64,000 nucleotides of DNA from Heterotrichella gracilis (Eukaryota; Sar; Xanthophyceae; Tribonematales; Xanthonemataceae), in NCBI GenBank assembly GCA_032358255.1, contig JAULBX010030263.1, forward strand, positions 1 through 64,000, read 5' to 3'. The translations under genes and the position numbers were made by a program. The notes beneath the pieces are model-generated. The model worked only from the letters and a program-made list of their open reading frames with translations. It did no database searches and was not told the DNA's origin. Below, piece by piece: positions 38,102 through 50,400 of the stretch (position 1 is the first letter of the stretch; each line of letters opens with the position of its first letter).

Positions 38102-39628
38102 ATGGAACGCGTTATTAGCCTGGACGATATCGTGGGTGGGATGTGGAAGTTCGGGCAGGGCTTCGGGCGGACGGACTCGGAATCCGCGTTCCAGGAGTTT
38201 TTGAAACGCATTCCCTCTGCCTCGAATCTGGCAGGTCAGGAGCAGCTGCAGCAGCAGGTCCAGATGCAGCAACACGCCCTCCACCACCAGCAGCAGCAGA
38301 TGGCAGCTCAGCAGGAGATGCTGCAGGGCTTGCAGAACGTGCACGGGATGCCAAGGGTTCCCTCTCTGGACATCCTGCGCCAGCTACTTGCCAACCCCTC
38401 GATGAGCCCCACCGTTCCAAAGCCCCCGCTGCATGCCCCTATTCCAGGTGCGCCTGAATGCTGCCTCTACCACACACCACCGTCCCTTCCAAGTACTTGG
38501 GCCTCACCCAATGTTTCCTTTTGTGTACAGAGCACGTTCCCCAGCCACCAGTGATGCCCGTGTGCTCGATTTCGGAACCAGTTCTGGCGACAACATCCCA
38601 ACGCCTGCCAGGCGCAGTGCCCCTCAACCTCGCAGCCACAGCCCCTCCCATCGTCCAATTCAACCCAGTGGTGGTCAAGGGTGGAGCCACGGAGATGGCC
38701 CAGGACTCCTTTGCCAGGGCAGAGCTCAGGAGGGCGCGGAGGTGCGTTCCCAGCTTGCGCCAGCTGGTGTTTGAAACGCGGTTTGGCATCCCATCTCACG
38801 GTCTTGTACACATGGTTGCAGGATGCTGAGCAACAGGGAGTCTGCCAGACGGTCTCGCAGGCGCAAGCAGGAGCACCTTTCCACGCTGGAGGGACAGGTG
38901 CGTTTGTTGTACGGCAAATGCGTGGGCACTTTTGTTTTCCTTGGCTGGCACACCTGACACGGTATACCTGCATCTGCAGATCGATGAGCTTGAGAAGGAG
39001 AGGGAGGACCTGCTGGATAAGGTGGACGAGATAGAGAAGCAGCTGGAGGCAACCACGGATAACCTGCGCAAGTTCCAGAACGACAACCAGGCACTCCGCC
39101 AGGAGCTTGAGGAGCTGAGGGGCCAGGTAGGTGATGGGATGATGGCATCTACTTCTGCAATACCATACTTCCAGTGTACGTTGTGTAATGCACTTGGTTC
39201 AAACATATTCAAGAACCCACTTTTCCAGCCGCTTTTAACGTGTATGCCCCTGTTTCATACAAGATCCCTGGGGCGCGTGCAGTCAATCCTGGGCATGTTT
39301 ATATGTGTGGACTGCATGTACCCACATCTTGTAAGTGTTGGTAGTTGCTTGCATCTGAGCAAACTCGTTACTGCAGGTGGGGCAAAATGCCAGCAAGGGC
39401 ATCAAGCGTGAGTTTGATGGGGGCCAGGATGTGGGTGCCGTCAAGCGCCAGCGCAGCACCGATATGAGCAGCATCACAGCCTCCTCCAGCCAGGCAGAGC
39501 CCACCAAGGCTGACCTGGTCAAGGGTCCAGCGCGGGACCTGCAGCACACAGCGCAGGATAGCAGCTTCTCAATGCGCACAGCCTTCACGTCCCTCTTGCC
39601 GTCGGCGCAGTGTAACACGGCGTGCTGA
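38102..39628 (+). CDS. bZIP transcription factor
   Basis: Five exons join in phase to about 343 aa: 38102-38447, 38531-38741, 38822-38897, 38980-39126 and 39377-39628. The basic region [19 protein letters not shown] (from residue 187) carries the invariant N190-x7-R198. A leucine zipper follows with heptad positions L208, L215, L222 and I229, continuing as a long coiled coil to about residue 260. The N-terminus has [12 protein letters not shown], a short amphipathic motif that could be an interaction or activation site, then a Gln/His-rich stretch. From the family it binds ACGT-core DNA as a dimer in the nucleus. The target pathway is unknown. The ATG at 38102 is the first in frame, so the start is provisional. 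Confidence 0.92.
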
Positions 39629-41129
39629 TATCCAGCTGTTTTTCGGGAGGGCGTACCTGTGTGCGGGCAGGGCATAGGGCCCAGCAGCCAGCAGTACACA
39701 CAGTGATGGGTAGCTTCTGACGCGACCCCCTTTTTCGAAAACTCTTTCAAATCGTGCGTGCTGGCAGTTTTGCAGATACCCTGGTTTCCGTTAGGGACCA
39801 AATCTCCTAGCCAGCTCACAGCTTGCCCTTTTTTGCAGCATCATCATGCCACCCATTTTCCCACAGGGGGGCATGGATATATGCAGCACCATTCTTACCC
39901 GTTTTGCGAAGCGTGAGTGCACTCTATGTGATTTTTCGCCGCCTGGTCTTTTTATGGTGGCCTACAGTTGTGAATGGCTGTTTTTTATGCGTGGTTACCG
40001 AAGCTGCTGCAGTCACTAAAGGTTCCAAGTTCGTCCAAGAACACGCGCTGGCTGTGTTTTTGCGTGCAGTAATGCACGGCGTGCATTTTGGCGGCTATGT
40101 TGCCCGGCAGGGCCACGCTTGCCCTGTGCCAGCAGTGGCCCATTAAGTTTTGTCTTGCTTTGTGTTTTCAAGGTTTTACCCTGCTTTGAGTTGTTGCTCA
40201 CGGCAGGCATCCTGGCAGCCACGATTTTCTTGCACAGTTTTGAAGAAGGCTTAAATGTTTCACGTGCAACTATGGCTGCCAGCAGTGGCGCGCAGCTTTT
40301 ATTGCGCTGTTTTGCTTGGTGCTGGTGGGGATGAGCGTTGCATGATGATGCAAGTCTTCACTGGGAGACGGCTGATCCTTTCCACCTACCACTGTGTGCG
40401 TTTTCAACTATTGCATGTGAGAAGCCGACGGGCTTCTGAAATTTTCCAGGGTGGCGAAGTTTCAGGTGAATTTTGCAACTGCCTGCTCACAGCAGCAGCA
40501 GTATGGAGCTTCTTGTGCGTGTTTCCCCATTTTCAAGGCATGTGTCTTTTGCAGCTTCTGTTTTGAAGTCTTAGACAGGTGGCAGTGGGTTGACTCAGCT
40601 TTTGCTGATGGCTCACTGGTCACTTGTCAGTAAGTTACACGATAAAAGTTGCATTCAAGCAAGTTGCCCCCCGACACCTGCTGTGTCCCTTTGCCCCGAA
40701 CTCAACGAACCTATGGTGCTAGCGCCACACAATCAATATGTCATTTACTACTCTACACTTGACCGGACATGCAGTTGTGGTGCAATATGTTTCCCTTCCA
40801 AGGCGTAACACGAGAAACAGTCAATTATCAACAGTCAATCAGGTTGTGAGGGAACCACTTGGGACACCACCGTGGTGTGGTGTATATTGGTGGGTATTAC
40901 CCTCGCTCGACTGAATGCCTTATTGGAAAAGGAATGAAATGCGTTGTGTAAGCAATGCCCAGCAAATCACTTTCACAAATAAACAATACGTCAATAATGA
41001 ATAGTGACCACCGTGACGTGCCAATTTAGTCACTGACAGTCTGGAGGCCTAGGTTGTCACTGCCCAACCCACACTGCTGGGTTTATATTATTGTTAAGGC
41101 GGACGTGACCTTCCACAAGTTGGACGGTG
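39629..41129. other. Convergent spacer between bZIP and the HAD hydrolase
   Basis: The 1.5 kb between two facing stop codons is rich in T and TTTTG runs (39840-40640) and lacks exon-like frames. It may hold a long bZIP 3' UTR. No RNA gene was recognised. Confidence 0.45.
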
Positions 41130-43365
41130 TCACGAAGTTGCCCCCGGCACCGGCGCACCCCCCTTGATTGCCTCTGCAAACTGTTCATAGTTGACCAGCT
41201 GGATGCGAGGGTTTGCCTGTGCGCGCGCCCTCTCCTCCGCGGTGTTGTACCCCCAGTCCACCAGGTACAGCTGCCAGGCAGCCAGCTCAGGAGATGCCGC
41301 AACCTGGCAAGTGGGAGCAACAGGCAGCGTTTATGGCTTGGGGTTTGAGGAAATACCACGTGGTTAGGGTTTATGGTTTGGCGTTTACTGGGAGGCGCCA
41401 GGTTACAGCGGGGCAGGGATTGGGGGGGTATCAGGGAGGTATTGTACTCAAAGGTCCTGGCCAGTAATGCGTGCAAACCCCCCCCCTCATCTCCCCACTC
41501 CCCACCTTCTCCAGGGTGGCCATCTTGTCCTCCACAAAGTGGTAGGTGGTCTCCGGGTGCCTCAGCTGCAGCCGCTCCAGCACCTCCCCCTTGGGCCGCC
41601 CGCTCTCCGTCTGCGAGTAGATATGGTCCGGTGGGAAGGGGATGCCCGCCAGGCGCTGGATGAGGGCCTGGGTGAAGCGCGCCTGCTTGGTGGTGACGAT
41701 GTAGGTGTCGTGGAGCTGGGGATGGAAGGAGGGGGTGAGGAGGAGGGTGGGAATTCCCTGAGGTTTGCAATTGCTTTTAGAGCCATGGTGCACAGCTACA
41801 TTACAACTGAAGCATGCAGGTATGCAGGATTAAGGTTCGGCGCCTGACATGCCAAATGCCTGCTGGAGTACAAGAAAGCATGCGGGTATTTAGAATTAGG
41901 TTTGACGCCTGACATGGCCAATGCTTGTACCCAACCCGCCATGGGCAACACCAACACCAAACCATTGCCACACAACTTGCAGGCGCGCGCCCGTCCACTC
42001 CCACACACACCCGCCGCCCACTGCGCAGCACCACCCATGATGCCCTCACTGCACCTCCCCAGCGCCGCCACCACCACCACCACCACCCACCTCCATTGCC
42101 AGGCGCACAGTGTCCGCCACCGTTGGGTAGATGGCGTTGGCATTCAGCCAGCCGTCATAGTCCTCGTGCATCCACACATCGCGAACGCCGCCAAACTTGG
42201 CCACCATCTGGTGCAAGGGGGGCGATTGCAGGGTCAGTGCCAACATGACGATCACATTCGGTAGGATGCTGTCATAAGCCATGAGCACGGGTCATGGGGT
42301 TGCAACCCCAGTTTCCTGCTAACCCTGCATGCTACCTGTTGCAATGAGTCATGCACGCACAGGAGCAAGTGCTTGTGGCACCTGCACAATTCCACGGCCT
42401 TGCGCATAAATTTGCCCAACTTGTTCCCCCCTACTAGGGTAGTGGTCATGTCATTAGGGTATACCTATAGTAGTGCCACGACAACTGGGGTTAGGACTGT
42501 GCTCACCTCCTGTCTGTCCAGCGCCCACTTGTCCATGTATTGTGGCAGCAAGGAGTGCCACCCCGTTAGGATATCCTGCACGCTCACCCCTTCCAGCAGG
42601 CACCGCACCTGGACGATGTTTTCGTACCTGCATGCACACGGGGTGGGAGGTGGGAACGAGACAGAGGGAGTTAGGTAGAGGGACAACTGCAACTGCAAAT
42701 CAGTTCTGAACCCTCATGTTCCTCCAGGCATGTTAAATTGTGCATCCTTGGAACCTGTTCAAATCAACTTGTCAGCTTACAATGCATGGGAGGAGTTGGG
42801 CAGGATAATTTTTGAAAATTAGAGTAACTGGGGACCAAGTCCTGAACCTAAGTGAGGGTTCTAGGGTCCAGTTGCACCCACCCTGTTTCAACCACCGGGC
42901 GCACTGCCACCATTTCCTTGAGCACTCGCGCACGCTGGTCCACCACCTCTTGTTGGGAGAACAGCTCCGGCCACACCTCTGCCGCAGCCTGTCACAAGCA
43001 CCACAGGAGGTCCTTACGTGTGTGAGGGCACACTGGGAGCCCACGGTATTTTGAAGGGGGTAAGCACACTGGCCAGAGGGTGTTCTGCATACTGCGGACA
43101 ACTGTGCAGTATGATAGAGGGCTGGGACCTAGCGGTGCCGTGGATTGCCATTGGGGTGCATGCAGGTAGCAATTAGGGGTGCATTGTGTGGGGTTTGTAT
43201 CCAGGGCTAGGGTTTGCATCAGGGGTTCTTGCTAGGGTTTGTTATAAGGTATGCGATGGGGTTCCCCACCTTCCACGCTGACTGGCTGCTCTCCCCACAC
43301 GAGTCCGCCACCACCCCGTCGAAGTCCAGCGCCCACACGTCGCGGGGTGCGGCTGCTGGGACCAT
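41130..43365 (-). CDS. HAD-superfamily hydrolase (phosphatase-like)
   Basis: Six exons join in phase to about 274 aa: 43270-43365, 42882-42988, 42507-42627, 42091-42207, 41506-41715 and 41130-41303. HAD motif I is WALDFDGVVADS, with catalytic Asp at D14 and D16. Motif II is YIVTTK (Thr), motif III the lysine in GRPKGEVL, and motif IV is FVEDKMATLEK (Glu-Asp). This order and length fit a soluble phosphatase of the phosphoglycolate phosphatase type with an inserted helical cap. Substrate cannot be told. The ATG at 43365 lies only eight residues before motif I, so an upstream transit-peptide exon may have been missed. Confidence 0.85.
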
Positions 43366-44461
43366 GGGAGACGCGCGTGCTGCACCAAGGCAGGGCCAGT
43401 GGGCGTCACAGATGCACCCAAGGCATGGTGCCAAGATACTTGTCATAAAAAATGCGCGTGCACTCTCTGCTAGGAAACTACCAGCGGGCTTGCAATACAA
43501 CCTGTGTAGGCGCCCAGGGCAACATATATTACAGGGATGTGGTGCTGCCAGGGCAGGGTCCCTGACGTGTTTATGTGTTCTTGGCAGCACGTGTTCTTGG
43601 CAGGCAGATTGGGACCCATTTGCGCTTGGTACCTGTGCGGAGGGCTCCCCGCTGGGTGCAGAAGGCTGTGGTGTGAGGTTTGAAGGCCGTGCAGCCCAGG
43701 CTGGGTATCCGGGCAGTCCTGGTGCACGGGGGGTTGACGGCACGCATGGGTAAGCCCGTGGGTTTGCAGGAGTGGTAAGGCTTGATCAGTCACACTGGTA
43801 TGCTGTATGGCGCATGTGCTTGGAAAAGGAAGGTACTGTCCTGTGTTGGGCAACCTTCAACAATGCATGCATATGCAGAAGCGGACTGTGCTGCCCTCGA
43901 GAGTGACCGGGAAACAAGGACTGTGCCCACAATTATTCGTTTACAAGCTACTCAAAAGCTACTCTTTGAGGAAAGTGGCAGATAAACAAGTGCCAATAGT
44001 TGATCAACTGTTTGACCAACAATGCGTTTTTGCCACCGCTGCGGTGGGGTTCCCGTTGTTCCGCCGTTCACTCCCTCCCCGAGACATCCACAATTTTGGG
44101 GTGTGTCACTGGATATACGCTTACGTATACGAAAGGTGCATAGACTGCTAGCACTCAAAAACTTTGACTTAAAGCGCAACAGCTACTTCAGGCGCCTTTA
44201 CACGGGACACCATCACCCATCTTCATATGTACTTTCGCAGTCCAACCTGTGTGCCACAAGCAGTGAGGTCTCGTCCCGCTACTGCTCGTCCCGCTGCTAC
44301 TCGGGGCAACACCGTTATTCTGATGAGATAAACAGCTACCTCCTTCCATTTGGATACGGTGAACTCGGTGATATCTGGTTGTAACTATAGTTTGCATCTC
44401 GCCATCGCTACCAGCTCGGAGCAGTCCACCCCAGTTTTCGCTGTAAGCCATGCAGTAAGCC
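43366..44461. promoter_or_regulatory. Divergent spacer between HAD hydrolase and ubinuclein
   Basis: The 1.1 kb separates start codons facing apart and should hold both promoters. A plus-strand frame at 44022-44384 has no recognisable domain and looks like leader or promoter sequence. Confidence 0.5.
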
Positions 44462-47400
44462 ATGTCTCAGCCATCAAAGCGAAGGATCGTGCCTCAGGCG
44501 ATACAGGAGACGGCCGTTCTGCCGGTCCAGGCTGCATTTGCCACTGCAGTGCTCCAGGTCTCGCAGCTGAGTCAGGAAGAAGAGGCAGAGTATGCTAAGA
44601 AGAACCTAGGGGCAGCCAGGCGAATCTTTGTCGACCTTGCGGTTCATGGTCCGGAGGTCAATTGGAGGAAGGTGGGGTTTCGAGGGGGCGGGGACTGGCG
44701 TGTGGACCTGGATGGATATGTCGGGGCATATATGCATGCATATTGTGTCAGGAGAACAGAAACGTCCAGGTGCTTGCACAGCGTAGTGCTGATTATAGAG
44801 TGCGTGTTCGCGCAATAAATTTAGGTCGTTGCTTAGCCAGGAGTGCATCAAAGGAGCAGCACCACTCGTTCCACAAGTTGTGTTGGTTCGCCACTTGAAC
44901 AGGCATCAACCTCTGCCCTTGGCCCCACCACACAACCCGAAGCTGCAGCCTCACACATCACACCTTACCACCACTATCATAAGTACCACTCCATCCATTC
45001 CTCGCCTACAAGGGATGCACTCGCCTGCCCACCGCCCCCCCCTCCCTGACATGGCACCCACCACACACTCGCAGCAATTACCACCCAGGTCAACACCCTC
45101 CGGTTGCCCCGACATTGCCTCGCCACACTTGCCACGTTGGCCACATAAAACCTCAACTGACAGCTTCTATTGTTGCAAACTTCAAGTCCACAACCACCCC
45201 AAAGCTGCCGCTCTAAGCATTGCAACGTGCACCCCCCTCCCTGCAGTTGACCAAGGAGGCTCGACCTGCCCCCGCCACACTCACCCTGTTTCCTCCATCA
45301 AAACCCTTAAGCCACCCCAGGCAATTCTACTGGCGTGACCCAGGATTGTGCGTGTACCCCCAAACCCTACCCGTAAACCCTAAACCCTCCCCTGCAGCTG
45401 ACCAAGGAGGGTCGACATGCTGACAAGGCCCAAAAGGCACAGGCAGCTGCTGCTGACGCGGCCAATGGCGGCACTGGAGATGGAGAGGGCCAGGCCAAGG
45501 TGCGGTGAGGGATGGGCGATCGGAAACCCTAAACCAGGGCCTGGAAAACCTCAAACCCTGTATTGAGTGAGACCTTTAAAACTAGGTTACAGCCCTTCAT
45601 GTAGCTGGCAAGGAGGGAAGCAGGCACTAACTGGTTAAACACCTCCCCTGTGGTACACGACTAGGGTTTGTTTCGTGGATGGATACTCCCCACAACCCGG
45701 ATGTGCTGCTTGCGCACTGCATGCGCCATGGCATTTATGACAGCCACGCTGCCGTATGGTACGGCCAATTCAAGTCGAGGCAAAATTGAAAAAATGCCAC
45801 AGTGACGCCCAGACTGTCCCTTGTTTATCTCCCCCTGTGGCCAAGCGGGTTCAGGGGTCACGTTGCATATCTGCGCGCACGTACCTGCAGCGGTGGGCCC
45901 CCACCCACACTCGCACCCTTGCTTTGCAGGATGTTGCTGTGCGGAGGAGCAGGGCTTCCAACCCACTGGCCAAAGTGACTCAGCGATTGGAGGGGCAATA
46001 CCTGGTGGGTGTACGGTGGGGAGGGGGTTCGTGCAGGGTGGTGCAGCGGCAGTATGTGGTGGGTGGGGGCAGAGGATGGAGGAGGGTTGTGGCATGCGTG
46101 TGTGCTTTGAGTGGCTTCTCCTCACCCGCATGTTGGTAGTTAGTCATTGCCAGGAAAATACTAAAGAAAATTAGCAAAATTTCCCTAAAGATTGGCAGGC
46201 AGTCTTGCACAGGCAATACCAAGCACTGTGGTTTTGGCACTGGGTATGTATTACCTACCAGCATGTACGATCTGATCTGACCCTGTGTGTGGTTGTCGTG
46301 TTTGCGCAGCTTGGTGGAGAGACCGACAGCGACAGCGACAGCGAGGAGGAGGGGCACGCAGAGCTTGACGAGGCGGTGGTGAGACCCTAAACCCTAAATC
46401 GTAAACCCTGAACCCTAAACAGCGAGGACGAGGGCATACGGAGCCTGCTGAGGCGGCGGTGGGACCCTTAAGCGTGAACGCGTGAACGCCATACAGCAGA
46501 GAGGAGGAGCAGGGTAAATCAATTACGTGGGTAACGCTCACCCGTCCTTCCCTCAAATTCCCCGCCAAGTGCCTTCATTATTTCTATGCCAAACAGTGTT
46601 GGCAAACACGTTGAACAATTATTTGCATATGGACCAAGGCTGTCCCTGAGCTTGACTGTCTTTAACTCCTCAGATCTTTTTTGCAACATTCCTGAGCTTG
46701 TGTTATTAAATGTTGCAGGAAGAGGGTGCTGAGGAGGCCGAGGGGGGTGAGAGCGGCAGGGAGGGCCCCGGCAATGGCCCCAGGCGCGTGCCTAAGCGCT
46801 ACGAGAGCAACGACAACTATGACATGGAGGATGACTTCATTGATGACACCGAGATTGCGGAGTACTACAAGAGCAAGGGGCAGAAGACAAAGTACTCGGG
46901 GTTCTATGTCAATGAGGTGCGGGGGAGGGGACCCTCATTTGGTGGCTGGAAGAGGGTTCTGCGTAGGGTTTTAACATGCGTAGCGTGTTGGCATTGGCAT
47001 CATGCGGCATGTGTAGGCTATGGAGCAAGGGGCAGAAGGTAAATTACTCAGGGTTTTTTGGCAATGTGGTGGGTTGCAATACTATGACATTCATGCATGG
47101 TCTGAAACATGTTGCGACATAATCAGTTGTACAACAGGTGTGAATGCGGGCGAATTATGTATTCACTACCATGCCCACGGTACATGTTGGTCCCTGTATG
47201 CTGCTTAAGTTGTCCTGTGCCCCTGAGACTTTAAACAGAATAAACAGAATAATGATGAAAATCCCGCCGCAGTTTGCAGTGCCCCTGAGACTATGTGCAT
47301 GTAGCCGCAGGGGTACATTTATATACAAATGGTTAGTACAGTCTTGTACTCTGGTCTTCTACATGAGAAAGAGCATGAGAAAGAACATGTGCATCTCACC

Positions 47401-50400
47401 TGCAGCATATGGAATACACCATGTGGTATGATTGACCCAGTGGCACATGTCCAGGGGCCGATCGAGGTCACCGGGGAGGTCGAGGGGTGGAAGTGCAGCC
47501 CCTCCCCCAAAAAGCGCCCCGCCCCCAAGGGCCCGGGGGAGCAAGGGGAGAATGTAGCCAAAAAGAAAAAGGTGACGGCAAGCAAGTCGCCCGACAAGGG
47601 GTTGCTCCCCGAAAAACCCAAAGCCAAGAAGGTCAAGGCGTCTGGTGCTGGTGGCCTGCCCGGTGCCAAAAAGGTGGGTGTGGTGCGGGCGGCTGGTGGC
47701 GCGCGGCTTGAAAATGCCCTGCACCATTACCCTAAACCACATGGTCGGGGGGTACTTTTACGCCCCTGCATTGGTCCTGGGAATGTGGCATGCCATTGTG
47801 GTGATGGGAGGAGACCCTGAACCCTAAGCTGGAACAGCACCACCACCCCTTTCCTCACAACCCACCTGGCATGATGCACCTGTGACGAGATGAGCTACAG
47901 CGGATGCAGCTGGTGTAATTGTACGTCCCCCCCTGTGCGCTCCCTTTTCCCCCCTTTTCTTCACCCTTAGAGTCCTAAGAGTCCGGCTGAGCTGTAGCAA
48001 CTAACCCCTCCACAGGCCAAGCCAGGTACCTGTGAATGAAAGAGCTACAACAATGGGTGGTGCTGGTGCAAAAGTACCTTCACGCTGCGCGCTCCCTTTT
48101 CCCCCTTTTCTTCACCCTTAGGGTCCTAAGAGCTCCCGCTGAGCTGAAACAACTAATCCCTCCCCTCCACAGGCCAAGCCCAGCGCCCTCTCACTAAAAA
48201 CCCCCGCCGCCGCCGCCGCCACCGCTCCCACCCCCGGCACTGGCTCCTCCGCCAAGAGCAACTCCCCCACCGACACTGTGGTGACCATAGGGTCCAGGGT
48301 GTCGCCCACCAAGGCACACAAACCCTCCGCTGGGGTATCGGGCCTTGCCGCGATGGCCGCTGCTGCAGGTGCGTGGGGATTGGGGGCGTAGGAATTGTGG
48401 TGCGACTGGCGGGAGGTGCGGTGGAGGTGGCTGAACATGTGGCAGGAGTGATTGCTTGTCCCTTGGGTGGTCACCGTTGATTAGCGATGGCGCCTACCAC
48501 GGCACAGAAACCCTTGGCCGGGGTTTTGGGCATGACCTTTGGCACACTGGCTGCTGCTGCTCCTGCATGAGGTTGGGGTGGCCAGGCCTGCAATGCACCC
48601 CCTCCTCCCACCACATGCATCCATGCCCCACCCGCCTCACCAAACCATTCCGGTGTCACCGCAGGCGCCCATGGACGTGCAGGAGTGTCACTCATGCTCA
48701 AGCCCACGGTCCCGGTCCCAGACAACCCCACAGCCCAAGTCGCGGTAGAGCCCACAGGCCCTGTCACGTTCAAGCCCTCCGCCCCTGTGGCCCTGCCCAT
48801 GGGACCACCCTTGCCCAAGCAGGGAGCCAAAGCAGGCACGACCGGAAACCCTACCCATGCCCTAGATTGGTTCGCATGCGCACCCCATGCACGCCTTATC
48901 AGTTAGGTACAAGCATGTTGGCAGCACACCCAGGGTAGCAGCCCAATATTGGCTTGCGCCCCCCACTCCTGTTTTGGTACACGCAATGGTTTGATCTGCT
49001 TTCGCCAAGGCCGTGCACAGTCAGGTCAGAACATGAGGCACAAGCCTCCATACAGACTGGAATAAAAGTAGGTTGTTCCGCACCCACAATCAACATACTT
49101 CTGGCAACCATGTTGCTCTTTAGCTGGGCCCACAAACCCGACCTGCGCCCGTTTGCGGCCCACACTCCCTACCCACACCCACAAGGCTTGCTCACACCCT
49201 AGCACGACCCACCCTCCCCTAGTACGACCCACAATCCCCTAGCATGACTCACAATCCCTGCCCACACCCATATCGCACCCTACCACGGTCCACAAACCCT
49301 ACCCACGGTCCACAAACCCTAATTCACCCTGGCAGGCTCCATCTTTGCCGGTCTACCCACAGTGAGCAGCGGGGCGGGGGCGGGCGATGAGGGCAAGGGG
49401 AAGAGTGTGGTCGAGGGGAAGGCAGCTGGGGAGGGAACGAGCCAGCTGCAGGCTGGTCCCCTGGGGGTGACTGGTACGCCCCCCCGCCCACCACCTTTTG
49501 AGGGTGTAGTGTGTCTGTTGTAGGCGCATGTACCCCCCTCACCTCTACCCCCACCCTGCCCCCCAACCCACCACCGTTGAAGCTTTAGTGTGGCTGTTGT
49601 ACTCGCATGTACCACCCTTCAACCCCCAGCCACCACCTTTTGCCGCATGTAAAGTGTCTTCCTTCTCTGCATTCACATATGCACCACCCTCAACCCCCAC
49701 GCCCCACCACCACCACCGACTCATGCAGGTCTAGGTGGGCAGCCGCTCCCCCCTCAACACCGCCCCAAACCCCAACACCCCACCCGCCCACCAGCAACAA
49801 CCGCTGCAGCATCCATCGCACCGCCAACCCTGACCGGGGCAAAGCAGTCGGGCTCGGGTGAAGGTGAGCACGTGGGTGGGTGGGTGGGTGTTCCAATTGG
49901 ACTGTTCTGATGCTTGAGCACTCGTGACACAAGTGGGACCGCTTTTAATGTAGATATTTCCAATATATAATCCTGTTTATCCCGTTTTGTCCTTTTCGAA
50001 TACTATTTACAATGGCATTATGTCCAATTGTACACGCATAATACTGTAACAGTATAGATCTGCGCTTTACATGAGAATAACAGGCACCTCATGCGCTTCC
50101 ATGGAACGGCCTACCAATGCCCTCCCCACGTGTGCAGGCCCCTCTGCGCCCCCTACCGCCCGTCCCTCCGCCTCTGGCCAGGCTATGGTGCTCAAGTCCG
50201 ACTCCGTTGGCCTGGTGAAGCGGGTGGAGGTTGCCTGCCAGGGGGCAACCCCCCTCGGTGAGGGCAAGAACAAGCTGCCCCAAGGGGTGCGCGACATGCT
50301 GCAGGAGGTGGCATGCGCCTACCACAGGTGCGTGTGTCAGGAAACCATCAGGGAGGTGGCTATGTTCTTCGTACTGCGGCGGGCTTTTCATCATTAATCT

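Noticed and set aside
44022-44384. A 121-codon frame (including stop) upstream of ubinuclein
   Set aside because: It has no recognisable domain and lies in the divergent promoter/leader region. Its Ser/Tyr/His-rich composition is unlike the neighbours.
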